Source: Cydia pomonella (taxonomy: Eukaryota; Arthropoda; Insecta; Lepidoptera; Tortricidae). Taken from it: DNA of 64,000 bases. Every line of letters starts with the position of its first letter. The first letter of the stretch is position 1. Below the pieces are notes generated by a model. It worked only from the letters and a program-made list of their open reading frames with translations. It was not told where the DNA came from and made no database searches. The stretch covers positions 3,992,501 to 4,056,500 of the forward strand of contig NC_084708.1 of the NCBI RefSeq assembly GCF_033807575.1, read 5' to 3'. The position numbers and the translations under genes were made by a program. This document shows positions 34,711 to 46,039 of the stretch, piece by piece.

Positions 34711-34832
34711 GACGATCAGCCTGGCCTAGTGGGTAAGTGACCCTGCCTATGAAGCCGATGGTCCCGGGTTCAAATCCTGTTAAGGGCATTTATTTATGTG
34801 ACAAGCATAGATATTGGTTCCCGAGTCAATCA
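34711..34832 (+). mobile_element. tRNA-derived SINE, 5' part
   Basis: A box (TGGCCTAGTGGG), CCTGCCTATGAAGCCGATGG and B box (GGTTCAAATCC) are followed by GGGCATTTATTTATGTGA and GGTTCCCGAGTCA. It belongs to the same family as 59641-59920 but lacks the 3' half. Confidence 0.8.
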
Positions 34833-35039
34833 TTTTTAATACTTAACAACTTTCCTTAAATGACACGAAACTTGGCATGATATTTACGTAGCATATGTCT
34901 GGTACAAGGTTTCGTTGCTAAAAAACATTATACTTACAAAGAAATCAGATCGAGTAGAAGATTTGCAGTACTACTTATTTTTATTATTTTTGGCATTCTA
35001 CTAATATTCTTTCAAATAACTTTAAGCGAATAAGTATAG

Positions 35040-35665
35040 CGTGAACTTAACCTTAAACAAAACGTCGTAAAGCAGCTATTTATAACGTAACAATCAGTAT
35101 TGATTCCGAACCCGATTCACGGTCAATACCGGCGACACGTCGCGCATCCAAATTGGCGCTTAGTTACATAATTGCTTTGTAAGTGGACATTTACACGCCA
35201 CACTGCGAATTACAAGGACACTCGGGGTTACAGTATCAATTGAATGGTCTGACAGAAACTCTTTTTCAAGTAAAAAGGTCAACTGAACAGTAAACAAATC
35301 GTAAACCAGCCATTTATAACAATTAGCATTGATTTTATACCCGATTCAATGCATTAAATGGTGGTGGAATGGTCATTTTTGTTGATGGCACGTCGCGCAT
35401 CCAAACTGGCGCTTAGTTACATAATTGCTTTGTAAGTGGACATTTACACAACACACGGCGAATTACAAGGACACACAGGGTTACAGTACCAATTGAATGG
35501 TCTGACAGAAACTTTTTTTTCAAGTAAAAAGGTCAACTGAACAGTAAACAAACCGTAAACCAGCCATTTATAACAATGAGCATTGATTTTGTACCTGATT
35601 CAATGCATTGAATGGTGGTGGAATGGTCATTTTTGTTGATGACTTCGCAAATCCAAATTGGCGCA
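35040..35665 (+). repeat. ~253-bp tandem repeat, about 2.4 units
   Basis: The motif CGCGCATCCAAATTGGCGC recurs at 35141, 35394 (one change) and, degenerate, 35646, a spacing of 252-253 bp. Between them GGACATTTACAC, TCAATTGAATGGTCTGACAG and GTAAACCAGCCATTTATAAC repeat in step. The second unit is very close to the first, and partial units lie at both edges. Looks like a small satellite-like expansion; no coding capacity. Confidence 0.9.
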
Positions 35666-36600
35666 AATACAATTAACCTTGTCATGTCAAACCATCATTG
35701 CATTCGATAACCCTACAATCTAGGGATAGGGATCTAGATCCTAGATCCTATCTACGGCGATTTACTTGACAATCCGTGCGTGCCAGATGCTCCGATTACA
35801 ATAGGTTGGTCAATTAGCCACTGACAACAGTTTATAATGGGACATTCTGGTGAGATCTATAATTGCTTCCAAGGAGACAATGTTCGTAATATTATGTAAT
35901 TTTCGTAATTAGAGTCCGCCTTAGCTAAATTTGCAACGATTTGAATAGAACAAAGTGAGGAGTGTTATTATAAACGTCATATTTTAATAGAAATTTGACA
36001 CTTAAGATGGCAATGCCACTCTTTGTCAAACTGCAAATGCCGTACAGCGTGACTTTGGTACAACTTGTGACAACTTTCATACACGATATTTTTTTATACT
36101 GTCACATCAATATCGCCATTTTGTATTATACAGCCGCAAAGTTGGATATTAGGTAGACACAAAAGGAACATAATAATATAATAGTTCATAGATGTGTATA
36201 GAAAACTCGACAATTATTAAAATCCCTCCCGTACTTTGTTAAGAAGACAGTTAATAAAAAAGTAGCGTTGAAGATTCGGAAAAATTGGGTCTGGTTTTGT
36301 TTCTAGAGAAGAATCAAATCAGTAGTCAACTCAATATTCTGAGTAGGAATAACCTAAACTCTTAGAATAATAAAAAATGTGAACCTATAACGATTTTTGA
36401 AAAACACATTTCACATTCTAAAGTACAATGACATATACCTAGATACGGAAGAAACGATTTGTGAAAAAGACAGTGCAATGCCATATAGATACGAAAGAAA
36501 AAGTGTAGGTATATAAACGCCTCTAGGAGGATCAAATCAGTGTCTTCTAAAGTGATAGTTATACATCACTTTTTAATTTTATCACGGTTCAATTATAATA
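35666..36600. other. Intergenic, nothing recognised
   Basis: AT-rich, no gene. A short run of AGGGATCTAGATCCTAGATCC near 35737 is self-complementary but isolated. Confidence 0.35.
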
Positions 36601-36783
36601 TTAAGACCCATTTAGACAGTTCAAGAACTTGCATGCAATTTTGGATACTAGCTATTAGTAGAGTAGTTGCTGACTAGTAGAAGTTAGGGTAACTACAGAG
36701 TGCAAAAATTCAGTCGATCGACCAAATAACGCAATTTAACGAAAATCGCATGCAAGTTCTTAAACCGTCCAAATAGGACTTAA
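36601..36783. mobile_element. Foldback MITE with AAGAACTTGCATGC arms
   Basis: The left arm TTAAGACCCATTTAGACAG, AAGAACTTGCATGCAATTTT is mirrored by AAAATCGCATGCAAGTTCTT, CCGTCCAAATAGGACTTAA on the right. The arms are about 45 bp and the loop is unstructured. Non-coding. Confidence 0.85.
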
Positions 36784-37471
36784 GTCTAGCTAGGCCAAAA
36801 CCTTGTTATATCATGATCATTCATGACCTAACTCATCCTGACATAATCGACACAATGTGTCACGTACCGTGGTCTCGAGTCCTTTAATCATGTCGAGGAT
36901 TGCAACTTAGTATTCAGCCCGTTACAGCGAGCATTTATTTTGGTCGCGTGACGACATCTATGTTTTGAGAGGCCTAATACGTGTGTGGAAGATCTAACGC
37001 GGTTATCACACTTATCCGCAAGCCCGGTGTGTGAGCGAAACAGTGCCATGCGTGTAGATGTCCTGACAGATCCGCAATATCCGTACCGCTGTGAAATCCG
37101 CCTAAAAGCGAGGATCGTGGCAAAAATGTAAACTATTGTGGGCGAAAGTTTTCATACTAAGTATCAAATACTTCTGGTAGCTATCTGGAAAATATAAACA
37201 CTGATGTCCAAAATTAGGATAAGTAAAAATTACATTTGATTGCGTGATAGTACATGTATCTGTATTGACCGATAAATGTGAAACCAAAAAATATGAACTT
37301 TTGCGGGTTTAATTTTTCAGATTATTTGCTATCAAATAATAAGCCAGGCGGGGCGGCGGGGCGGTGAAACCGATAATTTGATACTGATACCATATTTATT
37401 TTGCAGAAAAGATTATTAGAGCGATGCGATGTTACTGAAACGTGCGCATCCAAATTTAAACTTTGAATCAG
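36784..37471. other. Intergenic, nothing recognised
   Basis: No domain-bearing ORF; a short GC-rich run (GGCGGGGCGGCGGGGCGG) lies at about 37348-37365. Confidence 0.35.
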
Positions 37472-37660
37472 TACCCCTAGTGTAAATAAATTCGATTTCC
37501 AAACGTGACGTACGCGTTTGCGTTTAGTCTCATTTTGTATTGGATTTAGAAAGAGCGCGCCAAGCGGGACGTTTTGGAACCTCAAAATCCTATACAAAAT
37601 GAGACTTAACGCAAACGCGTTCGTCACGTTATGATGTCGATCAAAGTTACACTAGGGGTA
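37472..37660. mobile_element. Foldback MITE, TACCCCTAGTG family, copy 2
   Basis: Nearly identical to copy 1 at 13905-14090 along its whole length, with both termini intact (TACCCCTAGTGTAA / TTACACTAGGGGTA). The close match across a 23-kb distance suggests both inserted fairly recently or were homogenised. It causes the long minus-strand open frame at 37322-37627. Confidence 0.88.
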
Positions 37661-39387
37661 CAGAATTTAAAACAAAATGACATTTTTAAGACCGTTAGTA
37701 TATAAACTTAACTTTTGCTGTGTTTTTACTTCAAGAGCTTATTGCGTATAACCGTTGGTGTTGGTTCACACCTTAATCTTTAACCTTACTCACCTGACTT
37801 AGCACTTAAGATAGGAAAGCTAAGGTACTACCTATCGTGCCTGCTATATGGCTATCAGTACGCCTTTGACGTTGGATCTAGGTCGAGCTAAGCTATCGAG
37901 CTCAGGTCTCTCAGGTACTTTGAGTAGCTCTTATTTGACTAAAATAAAATCTTTTCCGAAGCTATTAAGACTTCGAAAGTTCTAGATCTCTGGTTCTAGT
38001 TTTATTGCCACTAAAATAAATCTAGCTAAAAGACGAGGCTCGAATAACCCAACAGATTTTAAAGGTGTAGTCTTGGCCGCATTAAGAGAATAAAAAGCAA
38101 TGATATACAAAGCCTTCTTAAATCGGTCTTGTTTTAGAGATAAGGACAATTCTTGTGAAAATTTGTTTCTGCAATAACTTAATGAAAAGCGCCATTTTGG
38201 TTGCGACTATGTGATTTGGTTTAGATGTACATACGGACGGATTTTAAAGATTTAAAGGAAACTCGTAAAATTTATCTGCAAATACAAAAGCTTTAATTTT
38301 TCGTTGTAAGGTTTTTTCTGCTAAGATGTTACACACAATGTGCACACAAAAAAAAGAAACGAATTTTACCAAGTCATATAATTTTTTTCCTCTTTATGAC
38401 CTTAGGAATGCATGGTTAAAATCCGTCCGGTTACTCGAGCCTCGAGCCCATGGTGTAGATTTGACGTTAGAATTGACGACTCTTTAACTAGTTTATTCCT
38501 TTTGTGTGTTATTTTGAAGTATACTCAAACAGGAAAAATTACTACGTATTTTCTATTACGTTTTTATTTGGCAGCTAGTATTATTCAATCCACCGACGGA
38601 GCGACAGCTGAAGTTCACGAGGCTTCATGATTCATGTCTTTTAACCTCTCGCCGTTCCGTTACCGTTCGAGAAAAAAATGACTGACTCCATTTGTATCTG
38701 ACCCGAGGTCTTTATTTATTACACTCAGAAAAGCGATCGAGGTAAATAAATAACGACATATTTCAAAATAGGGATTATCGATACACAGTTGTCGCTTTTC
38801 CAACGCGAATTTAAATATAATGGCGCCCGGAATTGAAATCGATTGCGATTATAATCCAGCGAATCACAAAGCGGCATTCAACACGATGTTGTTCAAATCT
38901 TCGTTTCGCCGTGTCGATGGCGGACGCATTGTGTGTAGAATTGATGATTTTAGAACGATTATGATCGGTAATCGAATTTGAATTGTGGTTAAATGTTAAG
39001 GTTGAATTGTGGGTGGAAATCACTTGATGAAGCTACAGCAATAGGGGAGTTTGTTTTTAACATTCGCTCCTAGAAAAATCACGAACATAGGTCTAAAATC
39101 TAAAATGCACTTTGAAAAATCTAAAATGCAATTCGCACAAACAAATGATGACGTTTAAAATAACATTTGCACAGTCTGTGCTATCAAAACCGCTGCCAAG
39201 TTAGCTTGGTCTAACTCTATTAACCAATCACACTTATTGTTAACTCGTAGCCCGTAGTGTGTTAAAGCGAAGGCTGGTAACAAGGGTTTGCACTCAAGGA
39301 AGGATGATTAATACGCGCCTAGTCGTCTTTTATATTGTTACTGCCTGCTGGCAATTTTATATGGTGATAATTTCTCAAAATATTCTA
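37661..39387. other. Intergenic; partial family 1 end near 38375-38440
   Basis: The stretch CTTTATGACCTTAGGAATGCATGGTTAAAATCCG resembles, in two separated blocks, the right end of the element at 2295-2758, so a degraded family 1 copy D ends near 38430. No gene in the remainder. Confidence 0.4.
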
Positions 39388-39390
39388 TAA

Positions 39391-39580
39391 GCGCTGGTGG
39401 CCTAGCGGTAAGAGCGTGTGACTTGCAATCCGGAGGTCGCGCTTCAAACCCCGGCTCGTACCAATGAGTACGTGTACGAAAAGCAAGTGGTAAAAATCAA
39501 ATGAATATTCCGAAATACTCATTTGACTGAGGATTAGATTTCGCGACATCCGGATTGAAAATCGCCACTCGGCCACCACA
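39391..39580. mobile_element. Two tRNA-like SINE heads in inverted arrangement
   Basis: The left half reads GGTGGCCTAGCGGTAAGAGC and CTTGCAATCCGGAGGTCGCG, then CTTCAAACCCCGGCTCG, a tRNA-like head with an A box and a B-box-like stretch. The right half contains the inverses CGCGACATCCGGATTGAAAA and CGGCCACCAC, and AATGAGTA near 39463 is mirrored by TACTCATT near 39516. The unit is therefore a foldback of two heads facing each other around a roughly 50-bp centre. The right head has lost its B box. Confidence 0.75.
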
Positions 39581-40123
39581 GATTATTAAAAAAACAGTAT
39601 AAAATTACCCCTTCTTCAGTCGGGTGAAAACAATATCAACGCGAAGCTATAAACATGTAATCTACTCCCCTCCACAAAGCAGGCATCTCATTTCCTGCTA
39701 CAAAATACATCACTAGTCAACCTACTTTCATCTTGCCTGCAACTCATCTCCTTGTATCCAAGTTGTTTAAAGAGTGGCTATCGCAGAATTGTAGTTTTTA
39801 GGTATATTGACTTTTTCTTCGTGATCAAGGGAATATTCCATGACAAATATTATACGGAAACCAGATATATTTGCAAGGGCAGAGGGCAGACTCTAATAAT
39901 AACCTTAAATATCTCGATAAAAAAAAATCGTTTATTAAAAGAAAGAAGATAAAATGACATAACTAGCTCAGTGGTCCCACACTAGGCTAGGCCTGTGTCG
40001 TGGTGACCGCTCTACAGAATTACTACATAAATTAGGAACAAATTCACGAAAACATGTCTAATTTTCATTTATATCAGTTGTATATCGTACACTGCATATC
40101 ATATAAACAGTACACTTTTAGTA
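39581..40123. other. Intergenic, nothing recognised
   Basis: AT-rich; the 66-codon frame at 39752-39952 has no recognisable motif. Confidence 0.35.
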
Positions 40124-41179
40124 TAAAAAAGCGGCCAAGTGCGAGTCGGACTCGCGCATGAAGGGTTCCGTACCATTTAAGACGTATTAAAAAAAAATCT
40201 ACTTGCTAGATCTTGTTCAACATTTTACCACTTTGGACACACATTTTACCACTTTGGGACTGTCTCTCGCGCAAACTATTCAGTTTAGAAAAAAATGATG
40301 TTAGAAACCTAAATATCATTTTTGAAGACCTATCCATAGATACCCCACACGTATGGGTTTGATGAATTTTTTTTTTTATTTATTTATTGACGTATTAAAA
40401 AAAAAACTATTCACTAGATCTCGTTTAAACCAATTTTCGGTGGAAGTTTGCATGGTAATGTATATCATATATTTTTTTTAGATTTTTCATTCTGTTATTT
40501 TAGAAGTTACAGGGGGGGGGACACACATTTTTTCACTTTGGAAGTGTCTCTCGCGCAAACTATTCAGTTTAGAAAAAAATGATATTAGAAACCTAAATAT
40601 CATTTTTGAAGACCTATCCATAGATACCCCACACGTATGGGTTTGATGAAAAAAATTTTTTTTTTAAATTTTTATGACGTATTAAAAAAAAAACTACTTA
40701 CTAGATCTCGTTCGAACCAATTTTCGGTGGAAGTTTGCATGGCAATGTATATCATATATTTTTTTTAGATTTTTCATTCTGTTATTTTAGAAGTTACGGG
40801 GGGGGGGGGGGACACACTTTTTACCACTTTGGAAGTGTCTCTCGAGCAAACTTTTCAGTTTAGAAAAAAATGATATTAGAAACCTCAATATCATTTTTAA
40901 AGACCTATCCATAGATACCCCACACGTATGAGTTTGATGAAAAAAGATTTTTTGAGTTTCAGTTCTAAGTATGGGGAACCCCCAAAATTTATTGTTTTTT
41001 TTCTATTTTTGTGTGAACATCATAATGCGGTTCATAGAATACATCTACTTACCAAGTTTGAACAGTATAGCTTTTATAGTTTCGGAAAAAAGTGGCTGTG
41101 ACAGAATCGGACAGACAGACGGACATGACGAATCTATAAGGGTTCCGTTTTTTGCCATTTGGCTACGGAACCCTAAAAA
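40124..41179 (+). mobile_element. ~1.05-kb element with inverted GGGTTCCGTA ends and internal tandem units
   Basis: The left end carries GCGGCCAAGTGCGAGTCGG and AAGGGTTCCGTACC. The right end carries GGACAGACAGACGGACATGA and GGCTACGGAACCCTAAAAA, so AGGGTTCCGTA is inverted at the two ends. I associate these ends with a very common lepidopteran repeat. Inside, a unit starting GACGTATTAAAAAAAAA begins at 40181, 40389 and 40676. The last two are about 285 bp and the first is shortened by an internal deletion. G runs occur at about 40511-40519 and 40799-40811. No transposase or RT seen. Confidence 0.7.
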
Positions 41180-42339
41180 GCTAGTGATATAACGAGGAAT
41201 CTGAAGAGCAAAATTTTAACCAGAAGTTTATTTTCAGAGTAATTACGATAAAAGGTAAAACCCCGCGTGACGGCCATATCTTCCATCGCAAGTTTCGCCA
41301 AATGTTTTGTTTCCTTCTAATTTCATTTTTATGCATTTATGCATCTAGGTATCTAAACATTTATGATATAGACTAAATCGATTATAAAATGCAAATACGT
41401 AAGTATAAAAGTGTACACCTAATTGGGCTAGACTTCGCTCGAGTCAAACATATTTATTTAACAGTTAAATTATATGTGAAGTCTATTCAATAAGTTATTT
41501 TATTAGTAACTAAGCGAAAATTTTGTGAAATGAAAAGCTATAGTTGCTCCACACGCCATTATTTCTGTACGTGATCAAAATGTTGTGAATATGATCTCCA
41601 TGAGATATATTTAGTATTCAGAGCAAGCGGTAATAATATAAGTATAATAAAACACTTAGGAGAGGACTTCTTAGGGATTATGTTGGTTTACTTTCTAGCT
41701 TCCCAACCGAAACATGAAACTCAACTAACACTTGTAATAAGATGCACTGAGATAACTTCAAAAGCTGGGAAAATTGCAAATATCATTTTAAAAAATTATC
41801 CCGCTTTCGAAGTTCACTCCAATGCACTTTACCACTTACAAAATTTTGTAAAGCTACTACTTATTTAAACAAACAGTTAGATAGGTACTAAGGTACTCGA
41901 AAACCAGCAAAGCTAGTAAACCTTATAATGATGTGAAAAATATTTCACGGGTGTTTAATTTCCTTTTCTGGGGAAAATAAAAGTACAATATTTCAGTAAA
42001 TAGCTTCCAAGTTAAACTAAATTTAAGTAGTTTTGAGATTATCCTATCCGATAAAAAGTTTAAAATATCGGCAAATTGTGTAAGGGTGTAAGTATCTAAG
42101 TCTTTGAATGTGCTGTCTGCCTTTGGCCTTGTCTCATAAATCTGATATTCGAACCGACACCACCTATATTAGATCAGTTAATATGTCGAACAAAACTTAT
42201 CAGTTATTGGAAAGTAATTTTAGTACCAACACTTCAAAAGAAATGCATTTGTTAGTGGAGATGAAATTAGTAATTGGAAAATAGTTTCCAGAAGCCTCTT
42301 GCCTCGCACAACTAAACTGGAATGAACGGGAACCGTTAC
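41180..42339. other. Intergenic, nothing recognised
   Basis: The 62-codon frame at 41680-41868 has no domain. AT-rich, no RNA gene. Confidence 0.35.
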
Positions 42340-42455
42340 CGGACCGATACGACCTTTAAACCTTGCAATCCCTCTGTGACTGGTGTCCATGGACGACGGT
42401 AATTGCTTACCACCAGGCGATTCGTCTGCTCGTTTGTCTCCGATATCATAAAATA
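42340..42455 (+). mobile_element. LINE tail fragment, second tail type
   Basis: GACGACGGTAATTGCTTACC, ACCAGGCGATTCGTCTGCTCG, TTTGTCTCCGATATCATAAAA follows the same logic as the tail at 53470-53538 (GCTTACCATCAGGCGGGCC, then TTGCCACC) but with different bases. It is probably the 3' end of a related LINE family. Confidence 0.6.
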
Positions 42456-43399
42456 AAATTGTGAGTTCATCTCATCATTTCCATAAAGCTTTTTCGCAAT
42501 CGTTATCTAGTTTTTAAACCGTTTTGATGTTATTTTTTGCAAAAGCGCTCTATCAAATCAGATTGATGCACTGTTCGTTAGTCCATCTGGCGCTGTCGAC
42601 GCGAATCAAAAAGCCGCGTAATCCTCTCCCATTGTACCCATCGTTAATCAACCGAACAAACTTCCACTGCGGGACGTTTGCTCAAAGCAAATGGCGCCGT
42701 AAAAATGTTTAAATTTAAACGAATATCCGGCGTGCGAACGTATTTTAACCCGACTGTTGTCTTCCGAATCATATTATTCAATGCAATTTTAAGCTAGATT
42801 TATATACACGTTATTTATTCCAGCCCCTATAGGCCACCTGCTCCTTTTCTTTAAGCTGAATTCATTTCAGGAAAGCCAGTGAATGGAAATTTCCTAATTA
42901 AATAACGAAATGTCTTTTGGAACGTCGCCTGAAAGGTCATTCATATTAATTATGGTTAATTTATTGGGGGAATGTTTGGGAAAATTACGAAACAATATAC
43001 GCTCATTTACATAAGAAAACGCGCTCGGCGACACCAATTAAGTTCTATGGATGCTTCGTAACTCAGCCGTAGTGGCGTATGTTCCTTAAGTAATACATAA
43101 ATCTTTAGACACGCGGTACCGTTATACGCTCGAGCAAGCTTTAGAACAATTACATCGATATGCCGCATCGTTATTTCCAAATAAACTGTCGTTGATCTAC
43201 TTTTGGTCTACATTGTTTAGAACAGGAGGCTATTTCCATAATCGTTTCAAAAGTGTTTTGAAATGGGCCATTTTACTTATACCATACTTTTTTGGAAAAT
43301 GTTCTTATCAAAATCTCAAGGTCTTTAATCCTAATAGAAGAAATAAATTGTCCTAAGATCCTTAGATTACAGGTTTATGTCCTGTCACGTAGACAACTT
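42456..43399. other. Intergenic, nothing recognised
   Basis: No gene or clear repeat. Confidence 0.35.
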
Positions 43400-43515
43400 T
43401 ATCATCACCAATCGTTTGTTCATCACCGTCTCGGCCGTAAGACGTCCATAGCTGGACAAAGGCCTGGGATCTCCACAATGAACGGTTATTCGCTGCCCTC
43501 AACCAACCGGTTCCC
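43400..43515 (+). mobile_element. Retroelement-derived fragment (GACGTCCATAGCTGGACAAAGG)
   Basis: The series GTAAGACGTCCATAGCTGG, ACAAAGGCCT, ATCTCCACAATGAACGG, CGCTGCCCTCA, CCGGTTCCCG matches, from memory, a repeat very frequent in lepidopteran genomes and likely LINE-derived. No ends are defined here. Confidence 0.45.
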
Positions 43516-43539
43516 GTGGTTGTTTATTCATTAAGTATT

Positions 43540-44161
43540 TAATTGCTTATAATACACATATAAACTCAACGCCAAATTGCGCAGCTCAAGCCAACTTTTT
43601 CCGAGGTCTCTACATTCCGTCTACTTCAGTCGCAATGGTAGCAACGTGCTTCGGAAACCGAAACTGGTTATTAATAAAACTGTTATTTAAAGCAACATCT
43701 TGAAAATACAAAAACTGAAACCGTTACGTTTCGTTTCACAGAAAACTTGAAACGACGTCTACAAAGTCGTGAATACTTTACCTTAACATCTTTTCAACTC
43801 GTACTTATCGCTTGCAATTGTTGCGAGCTGTACAGATAATTTATGCGAAGAGTTTTGCCCTGCTTGTCCGGAAAACGTAAAAGCTTTTAGCGTCATCTCT
43901 GTGCGCCCCGAGCAATTTCTTTTGCTGTTTAAATGCCATTAAAATGTACTAAACGCGGTCGATTGTGACGATAAAAATATTCGAAAGTGCATCGTTTAAA
44001 TTATAGCTTTCATTTTAGAGTTGGTGTTGATTTATCATAAAGTACAATGATACATTTTGTTCAAGTACTAAAAATAAACTAAAAATATGTACTCACAAAT
44101 ATCATCATCATATTCTCCATCTCTCTCTGCCTATGTTCCACTGACAAGCGACTCTTGCGAA
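43540..44161. other. Intergenic, nothing recognised
   Basis: No domain-bearing ORF or repeat. Confidence 0.35.
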
Positions 44162-44378
44162 TGGCTCCTCTGCACGATGTCCCGGCGCTGGACCAGGGAG
44201 ATGGCCATGCAATGGTTGAGAGCACGTACTATGGAATGGGCCACGTGTAGATGTGTACGCACCATCGCTGGCCCACTACCTTCGATGTGCGGACGAAAAA
44301 CCGACACCGTGACCATCCTATCGCCATCCCGCCGCGCCATAAGCCATCCAACACCACTACCATCGTGTAGAGGAGCCA
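44162..44378. mobile_element. TIR element with TGGCTCCTCT ends
   Basis: TGGCTCCTCTGCACGATG at 44162 is mirrored by CATCGTGTAGAGGAGCCA ending at 44378, with one change. The interior is GC-rich and contains GGCGCTGGACCAG / CTGGCCCACTACC-type partly inverted stretches. The base composition keeps both strands open over 90-123 codons, but neither frame has a recognisable domain, so I treat them as spurious. Confidence 0.7.
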
Positions 44379-44978
44379 TAAAAAATACTACATATTCAAC
44401 ATTCAATACATTCTATAGTCAACTGAATGAAACCATAAGAAAAGAAACTCAATCATAAATGAAATAAACTAAAAATCCATCCATCCATCAACACTTTAAA
44501 ACTACAATAAATATAGAGGTACTACAACACTACAAGATTTTTCATACTTAATATTAATAAATGAATGGAGTCTGGTGAGTCGTTATTGGAATATTAAATA
44601 TTAGGGTTTGTTTATTTGCCTTTTCATCACAGAGCACGGAGGGAACGTGACATTTTGAACAGAGGTAATTGAAGGGAAGGAGAGTTATATACCATCCCGG
44701 AGTTTAGGAGATAAGTGTGCGAAGTGGCGGGACTAATACTTAGGTACAGATAGCTATATATATAGATGTATATAGAATTGAAAGCTTATTTAATGTTGAA
44801 TTGCTAACAATATAATTTAACGTAATTGACCGTCTCAATTTTTGCATAATTCTATGTAATATTCGAAAAAAGTTATAAAAATACATGCATGTGTTGAATA
44901 AAATAAAACGCAAAAAATACGCGGCGTCTTCAAGATGATTTTGATCCTTATTTATTTTTCTTTTTTACATGGTTGATA
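44379..44978. other. Intergenic, nothing recognised
   Basis: Contains a short CCATCCATCCATCA simple repeat near 44478 and a TATATATAGATGTATATAG patch near 44756. No gene. Confidence 0.35.
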
Positions 44979-45037
44979 GGAAAGCGGACCCTGATGCTTG
45001 GCCGGAAAACGCTAGGTTGAAGAAGAAGAAGACATGG
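44979..45037 (+). mobile_element. LINE 3'-end fragment with (GAA)n tail
   Basis: GCGGACCCTGATGCTTGGCC, GAAAACGCTAGGTTGAAGAAG ends in a GAAGAAGAAGA tract. One frame reads ADPDAWPENARLKKKK, which resembles the extreme C-terminus of lepidopteran LINE ORFs as I recall them. Only the last 60 bp are present. Confidence 0.5.
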
Positions 45038-45471
45038 TTGAATCTTACAAAAGCTGGGTCTTTTATCGTGTATTGGACTGCCAAAATTGCAACTGGACAT
45101 GTTTCACCAAACCAACTCGTTGGATGGCAATAAAAAATAAGCGTGTTATTGAAAAGTACCCTAAGTTTGAAGGGTATATTCGCTGAAGTACAGACTTGTC
45201 GGAGAAATAATTGCTGATGATAAAATAACGTTATATTAAAGTAGGTTTATACAAATAAACAATTGTAACATTTTATTAATGTGACACTGATTTTACTCCC
45301 TTTTGTGAAGTATTTTTTTTAGAATGCTGCCGCGTATTCGCCTCTAACGACAATCCCAAAGTAAACAAGTAGTAAATAAAGTCGCGATCAACATTTTAAA
45401 ATAATTATATTGAGTTAAATCATGGCTAACTTTTTTTGAATAAAGTTTTGTATTACATTTTATCAGTCATA

Positions 45472-45794
45472 ACCAGACATAGAAGTTTTTGTGGCAAAAA
45501 AAGTGTTTGACAAAATGAAATATCGACTTGTCTGTTATCGATGTTACCTTAACGTTACCTATATTTTATGAAGTGAAGATAGCTACCGCAAAATACACAA
45601 CACGTTGGATATCTTCTTTAATATATTGGTCATTTTCTATTCTTTTAGCACTGTATACTACGGTTTATGTTTTAGAATTAAGTAGAATTTACCTCTCTTA
45701 ATTATTAATCTATGACTGACTTATCGATAACAGATTTATCGACGTTTAATTTTTTCAAACACTCGTTTTTGCCACAAAAACTTCTATGTCTGGT
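45472..45794. mobile_element. 323-bp TIR MITE flanked by TA
   Basis: The ends ACCAGACATAGAAGTTTTTG and its inverse are followed inward by TGGCAAAAA and GTGTTTGA and by TCTGTTATCGAT, giving inverted arms of about 75 bp. The dinucleotide TA flanks both sides (45470-45471 and 45795-45796), as expected for Tc1/mariner-type target duplication. No transposase. It lies about 240 bp from the mariner at 46040, but the terminal repeats are unrelated, so mobilisation by that element is not supported. Confidence 0.85.
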
Positions 45795-46039
45795 TATAAC
45801 CTTTGTGACAGAACTTATGACCTGACTAAGTACTAAAGTAAGAAGGTAAGTAATGTAATCTTAGAATGGGTAAAATAATAGTGACTTATTAGTGACGTTA
45901 AATCAAATAATTTGGGCGTGGCCAAGGCCTATTTTTGATATTTTCCATTCGCCCGTCTAAAACTATTTCGACGGGTGATATCGCGTAAAATTAATTTAAA
46001 ATACATCCCGACGTTTACCCGATATAATCCGTCTAAATA

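Noticed and set aside
37322..37627. 101-codon minus-strand frame
   Set aside because: It lies across MITE copy 2 (37472-37660) and is not kept in copy 1 or copy 3.
39391..39464. Functional tRNA gene
   Set aside because: The acceptor ends do not pair well and the unit continues into a SINE-like body and an inverted second head, so it is a SINE.
44087..44458. 123-codon plus and 91-codon minus open frames
   Set aside because: They coincide with the inverted-repeat element at 44162-44378; no domain, and openness on both strands is explained by GC-rich palindromic composition.
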